Shown piece by piece: positions 10,028-18,952 of a stretch of DNA of 64,000 nt. A model generated the notes under the pieces. The model was not told the origin of the DNA. It searched no databases and was given only the letters and a program-made list of their open reading frames with translations. How positions within the stretch are numbered: the stretch's first letter is position 1; each line of letters starts with the position of its first letter. The position numbers and the translations under genes were made by a program. Origin of the DNA: Pseudodesulfovibrio tunisiensis (GTDB lineage: Bacteria > Desulfobacterota > Desulfovibrionia > Desulfovibrionales > Desulfovibrionaceae); the NCBI RefSeq assembly GCF_022809775.1, contig NZ_CP094380.1, positions 806,001 to 870,000 on the forward strand. Direction: 5' to 3'.

Positions 10028-11398
10028 TTGCGAATCATTATTATCGGCGCTGGCGAAGTGGGATTTCACGTTGCCCAGCGTCTTGCCGTTGAGAACAAGG
10101 AAGTCGTGGTCATCGACCGGGATGCCGAAGCACTCCGCAAGGTGGCCGAAACCTCCGATGTCCAGACCATTCAGGGGTCGGGCAGCAGTCCCAGGATTCT
10201 CACCGAGGCCGGCATCGAAACCGCCGACATCCTGCTTGCCGTGACCGACAGCGACGAGGTCAATCTCATCGCCTGCTTCTTTGCCAACATGCTTTCGAAC
10301 GGCAAGCTCACCAAGCTGGCGCGCATCCGCAGCAGGCAATACACCAGCTACAAGCATCTTCTCACCGGGGAAGGGGCACAGATTACCAAGATCATCAATC
10401 CCGACGAGGAAGTGGTGAACTCGGTACTCCGACTCATGAGCGTGCCCGGAGCCGTGGAAATCAACGAATTCGCCCAAGGAAAGATTCGACTCATCGGCAT
10501 GAGCCTGCCTGACAACAGTCCGGTCATGGGAGTCAAGCTGCACCAGCTTCGAGAACAGGTCGGTCAGGAACTTCGGTTCGTGATTGCGGCCCTTGTCCGC
10601 GACAACCGACTGATAGTTCCGTCCGGCGGAGACGCCATCATGCCGGGCGATGTGGTGTATTTCGCCTGTGACATTCAGGATCAGGAGGAAATCCTGCACA
10701 GATTCGGCGTGGAAGCCGAGCCGGTCCGGGAAGTCCTCATTGTCGGGGGCGGCAACATCGGCTACAGGCTGGCCAAGGCGCTGGACAACAAGTTCTATCA
10801 TACCCGACTTCTGGAAGCCCGCCAGTCCCGTTGCGAATTCCTCTCGGAACGTCTGGACAGGCCCATCGTGCTCATGGGCGATGCCACGGATCAGGACATT
10901 CTCCGGCAGGAAAGCATTGAGGACATGGACATGGTCATCGCCGTGACCGGGGATGAGGAAACCAACATCCTCACCTGCCTGCTTGCCAAAAGTCTGGGGG
11001 CCAAGAGCACCATTACCAGAATCAACAATTTCGGCTACATGCCGCTGATCGAACCCATCGGCATCGACCATCTGGTCTGCCCGAGGCTTTCGGCCATCAA
11101 CTCCATTCTGCACCACATCCGGCGAGGCAAGATCATTTCGTCCATCAGCATTCAGGGCGAGGAGGCCGAAGCGCTGGAAGCCATTGCCGAGGCCAACTCT
11201 CCGATAGTGGGCAAACCCATCATGGATCTCGGTTTTCCCAAGGGATGTCTGGTGTTGTGCTTCCAACGCGAAGACGAGGTCATCATTCCCAGAGGCGACA
11301 CCGTGATCGAGCCCGAGGACCGACTCATCATCCTGTCCATGCGGCGAAACATTCCCAAGGTGGAAAAAGCCCTGACCGTCAAGGTGGAGTTCATGTAG
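10028..11398 (+). CDS. trkA: Trk potassium uptake regulatory protein TrkA
   Basis: A 456-residue cytoplasmic NAD(H)-binding gating subunit for a Trk potassium channel. Two tandem Rossmann RCK domains are seen, with GAGEVGFHVAQRLA at the N-terminus and GGGNIGYRLAKAL near residue 240. Each is followed by an RCK-C domain, and the last contains FPKGCLVLCFQREDEVIIP. Translation starts at a TTG; GGAG at 10018-10021 lies 6 nt upstream, and the conserved N-terminus begins right there. The stop TAG is followed at once by the ATG of trkH, so the two subunits form an operon. Confidence 0.96.
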   Translation: MRIIIIGAGEVGFHVAQRLAVENKEVVVIDRDAEALRKVAETSDVQTIQGSGSSPRILTEAGIETADILLAVTDSDEVNLIACFFANMLSNGKLTKLARIRSRQYTSYKHLLTGEGAQITKIINPDEEVVNSVLRLMSVPGAVEINEFAQGKIRLIGMSLPDNSPVMGVKLHQLREQVGQELRFVIAALVRDNRLIVPSGGDAIMPGDVVYFACDIQDQEEILHRFGVEAEPVREVLIVGGGNIGYRLAKALDNKFYHTRLLEARQSRCEFLSERLDRPIVLMGDATDQDILRQESIEDMDMVIAVTGDEETNILTCLLAKSLGAKSTITRINNFGYMPLIEPIGIDHLVCPRLSAINSILHHIRRGKIISSISIQGEEAEALEAIAEANSPIVGKPIMDLGFPKGCLVLCFQREDEVIIPRGDTVIEPEDRLIILSMRRNIPKVEKALTVKVEFM

Positions 11399-12856
11399 AT
11401 GCGTTGGAAATATGTCCTGCACATCATTGGTGCCCTTGTTGCCTGTGTCGGGCTGACCATGCTCTGGCCCCTGCTTTGGGCCGTCTATTATGACGACGGT
11501 TCGGCTGGCGCGCTCGCGCTGGCCCTGAGTGTTTCCGTTGTGAGTGGAGCTGCGCTGTTTTTTCTGTTTCGAAATCCGGACTATTCGCGACGGCCGATGA
11601 GCCACCGCGAAGGCATGGCCATCGTGGCTCTGGGGTGGTTTGCCGCTGGATTGGCAGGTGGGTTGCCATTCTTTTTCGACGGTACCTTCGACCTGTTCGT
11701 GGACTGCGTGTTCGAATCCCTGTCCGGCTTCAGCACCACGGGCGCATCCGTGCTGTCGGACATCGAAGCCGTTCCACGCGGCATTCTGTTCTGGCGCAGC
11801 CTGACCCATTGGCTGGGTGGCATGGGCATCATCGTGCTCTCCCTTGCCATTCTTCCATTTCTGGGCGTCGGCGGCATGCAGTTGTACAAGGCCGAAGTGC
11901 CCGGCCCCGTGCCGGACAAACTCAAGCCCAAGATCAAGGACACGGCCATGACCCTGTGGAAGGTCTATGTCCTGTTTTCCATTCTGGAAACCATGCTGCT
12001 CATGATCGGCGGCATGGATTTGTTCGATTCGCTGTGCCACACCTTCGGCACCATGGCCACGGGCGGTTTTTCCACGAAGAACACGTCGGTCGCCTATTTC
12101 GACAGCGCATACATCGATTACGTCATCACGATTTTCATGTTCATTGCAGGCGTGAATTTTTCCCTGCATTATCTGCTGCTCAAGGGACGCCCGAAATCCC
12201 TGATTCGCGACCCGGAATTTCGCGTCTTTGCCGCAATGATGCTCGGGTTCACGGTTATCATCACGATTGCGGTACTCATGAACAGCAACTACGAAAACGT
12301 GCCGGATGCGATCAGATACACCTCGTTTCAGGTGGCTTCGATCCTGACCACGACCGGTTTTGCCACGGCGGACTATGAACTCTGGCCCGGGCTGGCCCAG
12401 GCCATTCTGCTGTTCTGCATGTTCGTGGGCGGCTGTGCAGGCTCAACAGGTGGCGGCATGAAGGTCATGCGCATGATGCTGATTCTCAAGCAGTCCTATC
12501 AGGAGCTGTTTCGCCTGATCCATCCCAGAGCCATCAGCCGCATCAAGATGGGCCGCACCGTGGTGCAGGACGACGTCATGAGTGGCGTGTGGGGCTTCTT
12601 CATTCTCTGGCTCGGATTGCTGACGCTGGCCGCATTCGTGGTGGCCGCTTCAGGCGTGGATGTGGTGACATCATTTGCCTCGTCCCTTGCCTGCATCGGC
12701 AACATTGGCCCGGGCATTGGCGGGGTAGGGCCCACGGACAATTACGCATGGCTTCCGGAAACCGCAAAATGGGCCCTGACATTCTGCATGGTTCTGGGGC
12801 GGCTGGAAATCTACACCGTAATCATCCTGTTCGTTCCGGAATTCTGGCGGAAGTAG
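11399..12856 (+). CDS. trkH: Trk potassium uptake channel TrkH
   Basis: A 485-residue membrane protein, the pore-forming partner of TrkA. Four selectivity-filter repeats typical of TrkH/KtrB are visible: GFSTTGASVL, ATGGFSTKN, TTTGFATADY and GNIGPGIGGVGP. Around ten hydrophobic segments surround them. The start codon directly abuts the trkA stop. A GC-rich hairpin terminator follows 24 nt downstream. Confidence 0.96.
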   Translation: MRWKYVLHIIGALVACVGLTMLWPLLWAVYYDDGSAGALALALSVSVVSGAALFFLFRNPDYSRRPMSHREGMAIVALGWFAAGLAGGLPFFFDGTFDLFVDCVFESLSGFSTTGASVLSDIEAVPRGILFWRSLTHWLGGMGIIVLSLAILPFLGVGGMQLYKAEVPGPVPDKLKPKIKDTAMTLWKVYVLFSILETMLLMIGGMDLFDSLCHTFGTMATGGFSTKNTSVAYFDSAYIDYVITIFMFIAGVNFSLHYLLLKGRPKSLIRDPEFRVFAAMMLGFTVIITIAVLMNSNYENVPDAIRYTSFQVASILTTTGFATADYELWPGLAQAILLFCMFVGGCAGSTGGGMKVMRMMLILKQSYQELFRLIHPRAISRIKMGRTVVQDDVMSGVWGFFILWLGLLTLAAFVVAASGVDVVTSFASSLACIGNIGPGIGGVGPTDNYAWLPETAKWALTFCMVLGRLEIYTVIILFVPEFWRK

Positions 12857-12880
12857 CCAAAACCGATTTCCGCAAAGCAA

Positions 12881-12911
12881 AGGCCGTGCTGTCGAACAGC
12901 ACGGCCTTTTT
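12881..12911 (+). terminator. Rho-independent terminator after trkAH
   Basis: An 11-bp stem (AGGCCGTGCTG with CAGCACGGCCT) and a 5-nt loop, followed by five T residues. It lies between trkH and the convergent lipoprotein gene. Confidence 0.9.
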
Positions 12912-12936
12912 CATGCAAGCGGACACAAGGGAACTC

Positions 12937-13692
12937 CTATTCCTCTGGCATGGAAAGATCACCTTTCCTGGCGCAACCATGCAGAACACGGCCATCGAAT
13001 TTCACCTCCGCAGACCAACCGAAGATTTCATCCACCATGGTGTCACGGCAGCGTTCCGGACGAATACGCAGCCGAAGCGAATGCCCGCCGTTCGAAGCAG
13101 CCATTTCCACAACCTCGTTCCGTATCCGATGCGAAAAACGAGTGAACGCGAATGTTCCGTCCATGCTGTAGGACGTCACGGAATCCGGAATGACGACAAC
13201 CATCATGCCCGGTTCGTTGCATTGCACCTTCCACGCGAACTCCGCATATTTTTCCCGGCAGGCCCAGGCATCCTCAAGGCGCGAGGCGTGAACCACTTCC
13301 AGCACGACAAGTGAAGCATCATGATCCGCGCCAAATCCGTCTTTCGGCTTTCGGCCCACAAATCCGTGTACCTCGACAAAAATCGGTTCATAGGGCTTGC
13401 GAGTCAATTCCTCATATAGGTCGGCCAGGTCGCCATTGGTTCGATCAACCACCCAATATTCCTTTTTTTCCCCGCATGGCGAGAACGAATGCGTCTCATG
13501 CCCAAGCCTCAACAGGCCTCGAAAAGTTTCAAGATTGTCTAGAGAATTATTAGATACGTTGTCCGGCAATGGTTTCCAGCCATTCTCCGAGGTTGCGCGA
13601 TGCTTGGCGGACGCGGAAAGCGTTACGCAGCCTGACAGGGCCGCCAGCAGGATCAGCCAGATTCCAAAACGGGTTTTCAGCATTGATATCAT
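12937..13692 (-). CDS. Putative lipoprotein of unknown function
   Basis: A protein of about 251 residues. The chosen start (ATG 13692, AGGA about 8 nt upstream) gives a signal peptide MLKTRFGIWLILLAALSGC with a lipobox Cys near residue 22, so export and lipidation are likely. The mature part has alternating beta-like segments with no family I recognise, including VFVEVHG-like and MMVVVIPDSVTSYS stretches and five cysteines. The open frame extends further upstream to 13857, but that part overlaps the nadB terminator and is not supported. It is convergent with trkH and downstream of the nadCAB operon on the same strand. Confidence 0.7.
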   Translation of the reverse strand: MISMLKTRFGIWLILLAALSGCVTLSASAKHRATSENGWKPLPDNVSNNSLDNLETFRGLLRLGHETHSFSPCGEKKEYWVVDRTNGDLADLYEELTRKPYEPIFVEVHGFVGRKPKDGFGADHDASLVVLEVVHASRLEDAWACREKYAEFAWKVQCNEPGMMVVVIPDSVTSYSMDGTFAFTRFSHRIRNEVVEMAASNGGHSLRLRIRPERCRDTMVDEIFGWSAEVKFDGRVLHGCARKGDLSMPEE

Positions 13693-13761
13693 GAAAAAAG
13701 TCCTGTGATTGATGTGCAAAAGGCAAGATTTGAAGCCGAAGTAGACAGGATAGAACAGGAT

Positions 13762-13803
13762 AAAAAAAAGAAAAAGCCCTGCCGCACAAGACGTGGCAGG
13801 GCC
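13762..13803 (-). terminator. Rho-independent terminator after nadB
   Basis: Read on the minus strand, an 8-bp stem (GCCCTGCC with GGCAGGGC, 13776-13783/13795-13802) is followed by TTTTTCTTTTTTTT. It closes the nadCAB operon. Confidence 0.88.
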
Positions 13804-13863
13804 ATTTTCAACGGGGTGACCTTTTTGAAAGCAGCGCAGCAAATTGCCGCTTTTCAAGGGAGG

Positions 13864-15468
13864 CTAATCGGCCCGATAATGACAGCCATTGGTCTTCTTG
13901 TTGCGAAGCGAGGCCAGCGTGATGGTATACGCAGCCTGACACCCGTGAAAAAGATCGATCAGCGGCTTGGTAAGGGGAGTCTGCTTGTAGAAATCCTGAA
14001 GGTTCTTGGACAGCTTGCGCAAATCCGTAAAGGCTCGATGCAGCCGGGCGCTGGTGCGGGTAATGCCCACATAGTTCCACATGGTGTTGCGGATGGCGGC
14101 CCAGTCCTGAGCAATGAGAGCGGGGTCCTCGTTATGCACGTTGCCCGGGGATTCCCAATCCGGAATGTTGTCCATGAGCTTGCGGCTGAGCTGGGAGCTT
14201 CGGGTAAGCCGCTGGGCAATGTCGTTGGCGGCACTGTGGCCCCAGAGCATGCCTTCAAGCAGGGAAGTACTGGCAAGCCGGTTCGCGCCATGCACGCCGG
14301 TGCAACTGCATTCTCCTGCCGCATAGAGTCGATCCAGAGTCGTGCGGCCCCGGGTGTCCACCAGCACGCCGCCGCAGAAGTAGTGCGCGGCCGGAACCAC
14401 CGGAATCGGGTCCTTGCAGATATCGACGCCGATTTCCCGGCAGCGTTGCGAAATCGTGGGAAAACGTTTGAGAATGTCACATTTGACGTTGTTCGCCACG
14501 TCCAGATACACGCAATCGTCGCCGGAATGCAGCATCTCGTCCATGATAGCCCGGGTCACGATATCCCGGGGAGCGAGATCCGCACGCTGATCATAACGCG
14601 GCATGAACTGTTCCCCTTGGGAATTCACCAGCCGGGCGCCTTCGCCGCGTACGGCCTCGGACACCAGAAAACGCCGTTCGCCGCGCTTGGAACCACCGAA
14701 CATGACCGTGGGATGAAACTGGACGTATTCGCAGTTCAGCAATTCGGCTCCGGCGCGCATGGCCATGGTCAGGCCGGCACCGATGGAGCCCTTGGTGTTC
14801 GTGGTGTGCAGATACACCTGACCGACGCCGCCGGTCGCAAGGACCGTGAACCGGCTCAGGATGGTCTCCACCTGTCCGAGGTCCTCGTTGTACACATAGG
14901 CACCGACGCACTGATTCGAGAGACTGTACTTGAAGTCGTGATGTCTTCCGTGATGACGGGTGGTCAGCAGGTCGATGGCCGTACGTTTGGTGAGAACCCG
15001 AATGTTCGGGCATTTTTCCACGGCCGCGGAAAGGGTTTCGATGATGTTCTTGCCGGTATGATCATCACAGTACAGAATGCGGGCAAGGGAATGACCGCCT
15101 TCCTTTGTCAGGAACCAGTCCCCGGGCTCACGGTGATTGAAGGGGACGTGGTAGCGATCTATGAACAATTCCTTGAGAACTTCCGGTCCCTTGCGGCAAA
15201 GATACCGTACTGCCTTGGTATAGTTGTGTTTCCAGCCCGCGGTCAGGATATCCTTTTCCAGAATGCTCGGGTCATCGTCCTCGGCCTGATAGACAATGCC
15301 GCCCTGAGCCAATTGCGTATTGCCCGAGGTCAGGGCCTCCCCGGCGGTAAGCAGCACCACGTCGACACCCTGATTGGCAAGCGTGAGCGCGGCAGTGGCT
15401 CCGGCAATGCCGGACCCGATGACCAGTACGTCGGATTGGAGGCGAAAATCATTCATGGCTGCTGACAT
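13864..15468 (-). CDS. nadB: L-aspartate oxidase
   Basis: A 534-residue FAD enzyme that oxidises L-aspartate to iminoaspartate, the first step of de novo NAD synthesis. The N-terminal FAD-binding motif is seen at VLVIGSGIAGATAAL. Further FAD and substrate motifs are SGNTQLAQGGI, VLATGGVGQVY, GECSCTGVHGANRLASTSLLEG, and the catalytic-loop region HYFCGGVLVDTRGRT. Length matches the family. ATG 15468 has AGG upstream. It is the last gene of nadC-nadA-nadB on the minus strand and lies 18 nt after nadA. In anaerobes fumarate can replace oxygen as electron acceptor; that is known for the family and not seen here. Confidence 0.96.
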   Translation of the reverse strand: MSAAMNDFRLQSDVLVIGSGIAGATAALTLANQGVDVVLLTAGEALTSGNTQLAQGGIVYQAEDDDPSILEKDILTAGWKHNYTKAVRYLCRKGPEVLKELFIDRYHVPFNHREPGDWFLTKEGGHSLARILYCDDHTGKNIIETLSAAVEKCPNIRVLTKRTAIDLLTTRHHGRHHDFKYSLSNQCVGAYVYNEDLGQVETILSRFTVLATGGVGQVYLHTTNTKGSIGAGLTMAMRAGAELLNCEYVQFHPTVMFGGSKRGERRFLVSEAVRGEGARLVNSQGEQFMPRYDQRADLAPRDIVTRAIMDEMLHSGDDCVYLDVANNVKCDILKRFPTISQRCREIGVDICKDPIPVVPAAHYFCGGVLVDTRGRTTLDRLYAAGECSCTGVHGANRLASTSLLEGMLWGHSAANDIAQRLTRSSQLSRKLMDNIPDWESPGNVHNEDPALIAQDWAAIRNTMWNYVGITRTSARLHRAFTDLRKLSKNLQDFYKQTPLTKPLIDLFHGCQAAYTITLASLRNKKTNGCHYRAD

Positions 15469-15486
15469 AGCGTACCTGTCTTTGTG

Positions 15487-16527
15487 TTAGGAGCAGACCT
15501 CAAGCATTCGTTCAAGGGCGGCTCTGGCCGGTTCGCGAACATCGTCCGGGACGTCCACAGGTTCGGCCTGATCAAGGGATTGAAGCTGGGCGGCGAGTTT
15601 TTCAAGGGTGATTTTGCCCATGTCTTCGCACTGGCTCGCCTTGAGGGGAATGATGGTCTTGCGTCCTGCATGCTCTGCGGCAAGGCGGCGGACCAGGTTC
15701 TCTTCGGTACCCATGTATATGATGGCTCCCTCGGGAGCTTTTTCCGCAAATCTGATGAGATAGGACGTGGAACCGTTGCCGTCCGAGGCACTCACCACAT
15801 CGGGCGGGCATTCGGGGTGCACAACGATTTTCGCGTCGGGGTCGGTTTGGCGAATCCGGGCAACGTCCGCAACCGTGAATTCCTCGTGAATGGGGCAGAA
15901 GCCCGGCCAGACAATCAGTCTCTTGCCTCGGGCCAGAGAGGCATCCACATACAGGGCAGGGTCTCCATGGATCACGTTGTCATTGAGGATGACCCGTTCG
16001 TCCTCGGCAACACCCAGCGCGTTGGCCGTATTCACGGCAAGATGCCTGTCCGGCAGAAAAAGCACGCCGTCGCCTTGCGCCAAAGCCCATTTCATCATGG
16101 TCTGCGCATTGGCGGACGTACAGACTGAACCGTTGAAACGGCCCACCACGGCCTTCACCGCAGCAGAGGAATTCACGTAGGTCAGGGGGATGATCCGCTG
16201 CTCGGCGCTGTTCAGGATCGACAGCACGGTTTCCGCATTTGCGGCATTGGCCATGTCCGCCATGGGACAGGACGCAGAGGTGTCGGGAATGAGAATCTTC
16301 TGCCCGGACCGCCGCAGAATGGCAGCGGATTCAGCCATGAAGTATACGCCGCAGAACACGATGTACTCGGCATCCAGACCATTGATCTTGCGGGCCAGTT
16401 CCAGGGAATCGCCACGAATGTCGGTATGTGCGATTACCGCGTCCGACTGGTAGTGGTGGCCCAGAATGGCCAGGGAAGAACCGCGCTGATTGCGAATTTC
16501 AGCGATGATGTCATCGTGATTGGGCAT
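15487..16527 (-). CDS. nadA: Quinolinate synthase
   Basis: A 346-residue [4Fe-4S] enzyme that condenses iminoaspartate with dihydroxyacetone phosphate to quinolinate. The NadA triplication fold is recognisable from GHHYQSDAVI, VYFMAESAAIL, PLTYVNSSAAVKA, HPECPPDVV and ASQCEDMGK. Cysteines in VFCGVYF, VVHPECPP and ASQCED are candidates for the cluster ligands. It starts at an ATG with AGAGG 5 nt upstream. It is middle gene of the nadCAB operon, 12 nt after nadC. Confidence 0.96.
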   Translation of the reverse strand: MPNHDDIIAEIRNQRGSSLAILGHHYQSDAVIAHTDIRGDSLELARKINGLDAEYIVFCGVYFMAESAAILRRSGQKILIPDTSASCPMADMANAANAETVLSILNSAEQRIIPLTYVNSSAAVKAVVGRFNGSVCTSANAQTMMKWALAQGDGVLFLPDRHLAVNTANALGVAEDERVILNDNVIHGDPALYVDASLARGKRLIVWPGFCPIHEEFTVADVARIRQTDPDAKIVVHPECPPDVVSASDGNGSTSYLIRFAEKAPEGAIIYMGTEENLVRRLAAEHAGRKTIIPLKASQCEDMGKITLEKLAAQLQSLDQAEPVDVPDDVREPARAALERMLEVCS

Positions 16528-16539
16528 GGCTACCTCTGG

Positions 16540-17412
16540 TTAGTCGTCGAAAAGGGAAAACTGCATGCTGAAGTCCGAGGCCGGGGCGGAGTGGGTCAGC
16601 CTGCCAACGGAAATGAAATTCGGTCCGAGTTCCGCGATGGAACGGATGTTTTCCAGTGTCACGTTGCCACTGACTTCGGTCTCAATGGATTCCGGCACGA
16701 TTTTCAGGGCCTCCCGAATGCCGTCTGCGTCCATGTTGTCGAGCATGATGCGATCCACCTCGCACTCCACGGCCTCACGCACTTCCTTGAGATTGCGGCA
16801 TTCCACCTCGATGGGGGGGCAGGTGGAGAGTTCGGTACGCAGCCGTTCCACAGCCGGAACAATGCCCCCGGCGCGGTCGATGTGGTTGTCCTTGAGCATC
16901 AGCATCTCGCTCAGATTCAGCCTGTGATTCGTGCCGCCCCCGACAAGCACGGCGTATTTTTCCGGATACCTGAGCCCGGGCAGGGTCTTGCGTGTATCCA
17001 GAACCTGGGCTCCGGTTCCCTTGATCGCATCAACATATTTTGCGGTCTGCGTGGCAATGCCGGAAAGATGGGAGAGAAAATTGAGAATGACGCGTTCGGC
17101 CTTGAGCACGATCGGGGCAGGGCCCTGAAGGGCCGCAACCAGTGTTCCCTCGCTCACGCGGTCGCCCTCGTCCACGTTCAGCAGGACCTGACACTCGTTG
17201 CTGCCGAATTCCAATACAAGAGGAACAAGGTCGATGCCCGCAACCACGGTGTCCTGCTTGGCCACAATTCTGGCCTGCGCCGTGTCGGTTTCCTTGAACA
17301 ATGCCTGGGAAGTCAGATCGCTGCCATCCTCGGCCAGGGCAATGCGGATGGTTGTAAGCAGAAACATCCGGGCTTCTGCCTGAAAAAAATTCTCGAATAT
17401 ATCGGAAGCCAT
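16540..17412 (-). CDS. nadC: Nicotinate-nucleotide pyrophosphorylase (quinolinate phosphoribosyltransferase)
   Basis: About 290 residues; converts quinolinate and PRPP to nicotinate mononucleotide. Signature segments are AERVILNFLSHLSGIAT, VLDTRKTLPGLRYPEKYAVLVGG split around the conserved DTRKT, and HRLNLSEMLMLKDNH. The C-terminal barrel includes EVECRNLKEV and VSGNVTLENI. ATG 17412 is preceded by GAGG with 7 nt spacing, and the longer upstream frame is not supported. First gene of nadC-nadA-nadB. A 157-bp gap separates it from divergent mgtE and should hold both promoters. Confidence 0.96.
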   Translation of the reverse strand: MASDIFENFFQAEARMFLLTTIRIALAEDGSDLTSQALFKETDTAQARIVAKQDTVVAGIDLVPLVLEFGSNECQVLLNVDEGDRVSEGTLVAALQGPAPIVLKAERVILNFLSHLSGIATQTAKYVDAIKGTGAQVLDTRKTLPGLRYPEKYAVLVGGGTNHRLNLSEMLMLKDNHIDRAGGIVPAVERLRTELSTCPPIEVECRNLKEVREAVECEVDRIMLDNMDADGIREALKIVPESIETEVSGNVTLENIRSIAELGPNFISVGRLTHSAPASDFSMQFSLFDD

Positions 17413-17569
17413 GACAAACCTCGCTTTTTTGATAACTTGCTCGCTCGTAAGCCACGGGCGGATTTTCGTCAAGGCGCGGCCGACTTCATGAAATATTTCA
17501 CAAATACGTAGCGTTGCCGGGATGTTATTTCTTTGACCTCGACCGTGAATTGAGCTAGGGAGAGGAGCC

Positions 17570-18907
17570 ATGACTGAGAAGCCCGAGAATACCGAAACGG
17601 TCGCAAGAACTGACGAAGATCAGAACCTCGCGGACCTCGAGAACCAGCACCCCGCAGATGCGGCGGAGCATATCGAGGGACTCGACGTTGTTGACCAGAT
17701 CAAGTTCGTCAAGCAGCTCCCCATCAGGGATGCGGCCGAATCCATTGCGGAGATGGACGCCTACGACCAGGTGGTCCTGATCAGGAACCTCAACGAGGGT
17801 CTTGCCGCACGCATCGTGGAGCAGATGGCTCCCGACGATGCCACGGACATTCTCGAGGAACTCGATGAAGGCCTTCGCAAATCCATCCTGAGCAAGGTCG
17901 CAGCCGAAGACAGGGCGGAAATCAAGACCCTGCTCACCTTCGACCCGGACACCGCCGGTGGCGTCATGAACACCGAGGTGGTCATACTGGATCAGGACCT
18001 CAGCGCAGATCAGGCCATCACCCAACTCCGGGATGCGGTCGAGGACAAGGAAATTCCATACTATGCCTACCTGGTGGATCGTCGCGAACGCCTGGTAGGC
18101 GTTGTCTCTCTCCGCGATCTCATTCTCGCCCGAAGAGGGGTCACCCTCAAAGGTCTGGTCAAGACCCAGAATCTCATTTCCGTCAATTACAACATAGACA
18201 AGGAAGAGGTGGCGCGCCAAATCGCCCACTACAATCTTCTGGCTCTGCCCGTGGTGGATTTCGGCAACCGCCTGCTCGGCGTGGTGACTGTTGACGACGT
18301 CATCGACATCATTCACGAGGAAGCCAGTGAGGACATGCAGGCAATGGTCGGTGCCGGCGCGGACGAAACCACGGATTCTCCATGGTTGTATTCCGTGCGC
18401 ATGCGGCTTCCCTGGCTGATCATCAATGTGCTTTTTTCAGCCATCTCGGCCTGGGTAGTGCATCTTTTCGAAGGCAACATTGCGGAAATGGCCGTGCTCG
18501 CCGTGCTCATGCCCATCGTGGCCAATCAGGCGGGCAACACGGGCCAGCAGGCTCTGGCAGTCATGATCCGTCAGCTTGCCATGGAAAAATTCGACCGCAG
18601 AAAAGCCTGGCTAGCCGTGGTGCGGGAACTCCGCATCGGCATGCTCAACGGCCTGATCGTCTCGTCTCTGGTGTTGTGCGCCGTTCTGCTCATAACGGGC
18701 AAATGGCTGCTCGCTGCAGTCATGGGCGCGGCGTTGGGCATAGACATGATAGTCGGTGCCTTTGCCGGAGCATCCATACCCCTGATTCTCAAAGAGCTGG
18801 GACGCGATCCGGCTCAGGCTTCGAGCATTTTTCTGACCACCATCACCGATTCCATGGGCTTTCTGTTCCTGCTTGGTCTGGCAGGGGTCGTACTCATGGG
18901 CGGCTGA
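17570..18907 (+). CDS. mgtE: Magnesium transporter MgtE
   Basis: A 445-residue inner-membrane Mg2+ channel. An acidic N-terminal superhelical domain (residues ~20-125) is rich in the ADAAE/ DATDILEEL type repeats. Two CBS domains follow (YLVDRRERLVGVVSLRDL and LPVVDFGNRLLGVVTVDDVIDII). The C-terminal membrane domain has five helices with the pore motif PIVANQAGNTGQQALAV. The start has a GAGAGGAG Shine-Dalgarno. It is divergent from nadC. I see no M-box riboswitch in the 157-bp upstream gap. Confidence 0.96.
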   Translation: MTEKPENTETVARTDEDQNLADLENQHPADAAEHIEGLDVVDQIKFVKQLPIRDAAESIAEMDAYDQVVLIRNLNEGLAARIVEQMAPDDATDILEELDEGLRKSILSKVAAEDRAEIKTLLTFDPDTAGGVMNTEVVILDQDLSADQAITQLRDAVEDKEIPYYAYLVDRRERLVGVVSLRDLILARRGVTLKGLVKTQNLISVNYNIDKEEVARQIAHYNLLALPVVDFGNRLLGVVTVDDVIDIIHEEASEDMQAMVGAGADETTDSPWLYSVRMRLPWLIINVLFSAISAWVVHLFEGNIAEMAVLAVLMPIVANQAGNTGQQALAVMIRQLAMEKFDRRKAWLAVVRELRIGMLNGLIVSSLVLCAVLLITGKWLLAAVMGAALGIDMIVGAFAGASIPLILKELGRDPAQASSIFLTTITDSMGFLFLLGLAGVVLMGG

Positions 18908-18952
18908 TTCTGCTGACGAATACTTCTCACATTATCGGCCCTGAGCCGAAAT

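Noticed and set aside
10025..12169. 714-codon minus-strand open frame opposite trkA and trkH
   Set aside because: Antisense to two conserved genes, no motif, His/Gln/Gly-rich composition typical of shadow frames.
13705..15465. 586-codon plus-strand open frame opposite nadB
   Set aside because: Shadow of nadB; it also crosses the nadB terminator.
17413..17569. Possible Mg2+ riboswitch before mgtE
   Set aside because: The 157-bp gap is short and I find no M-box pattern or leader terminator.
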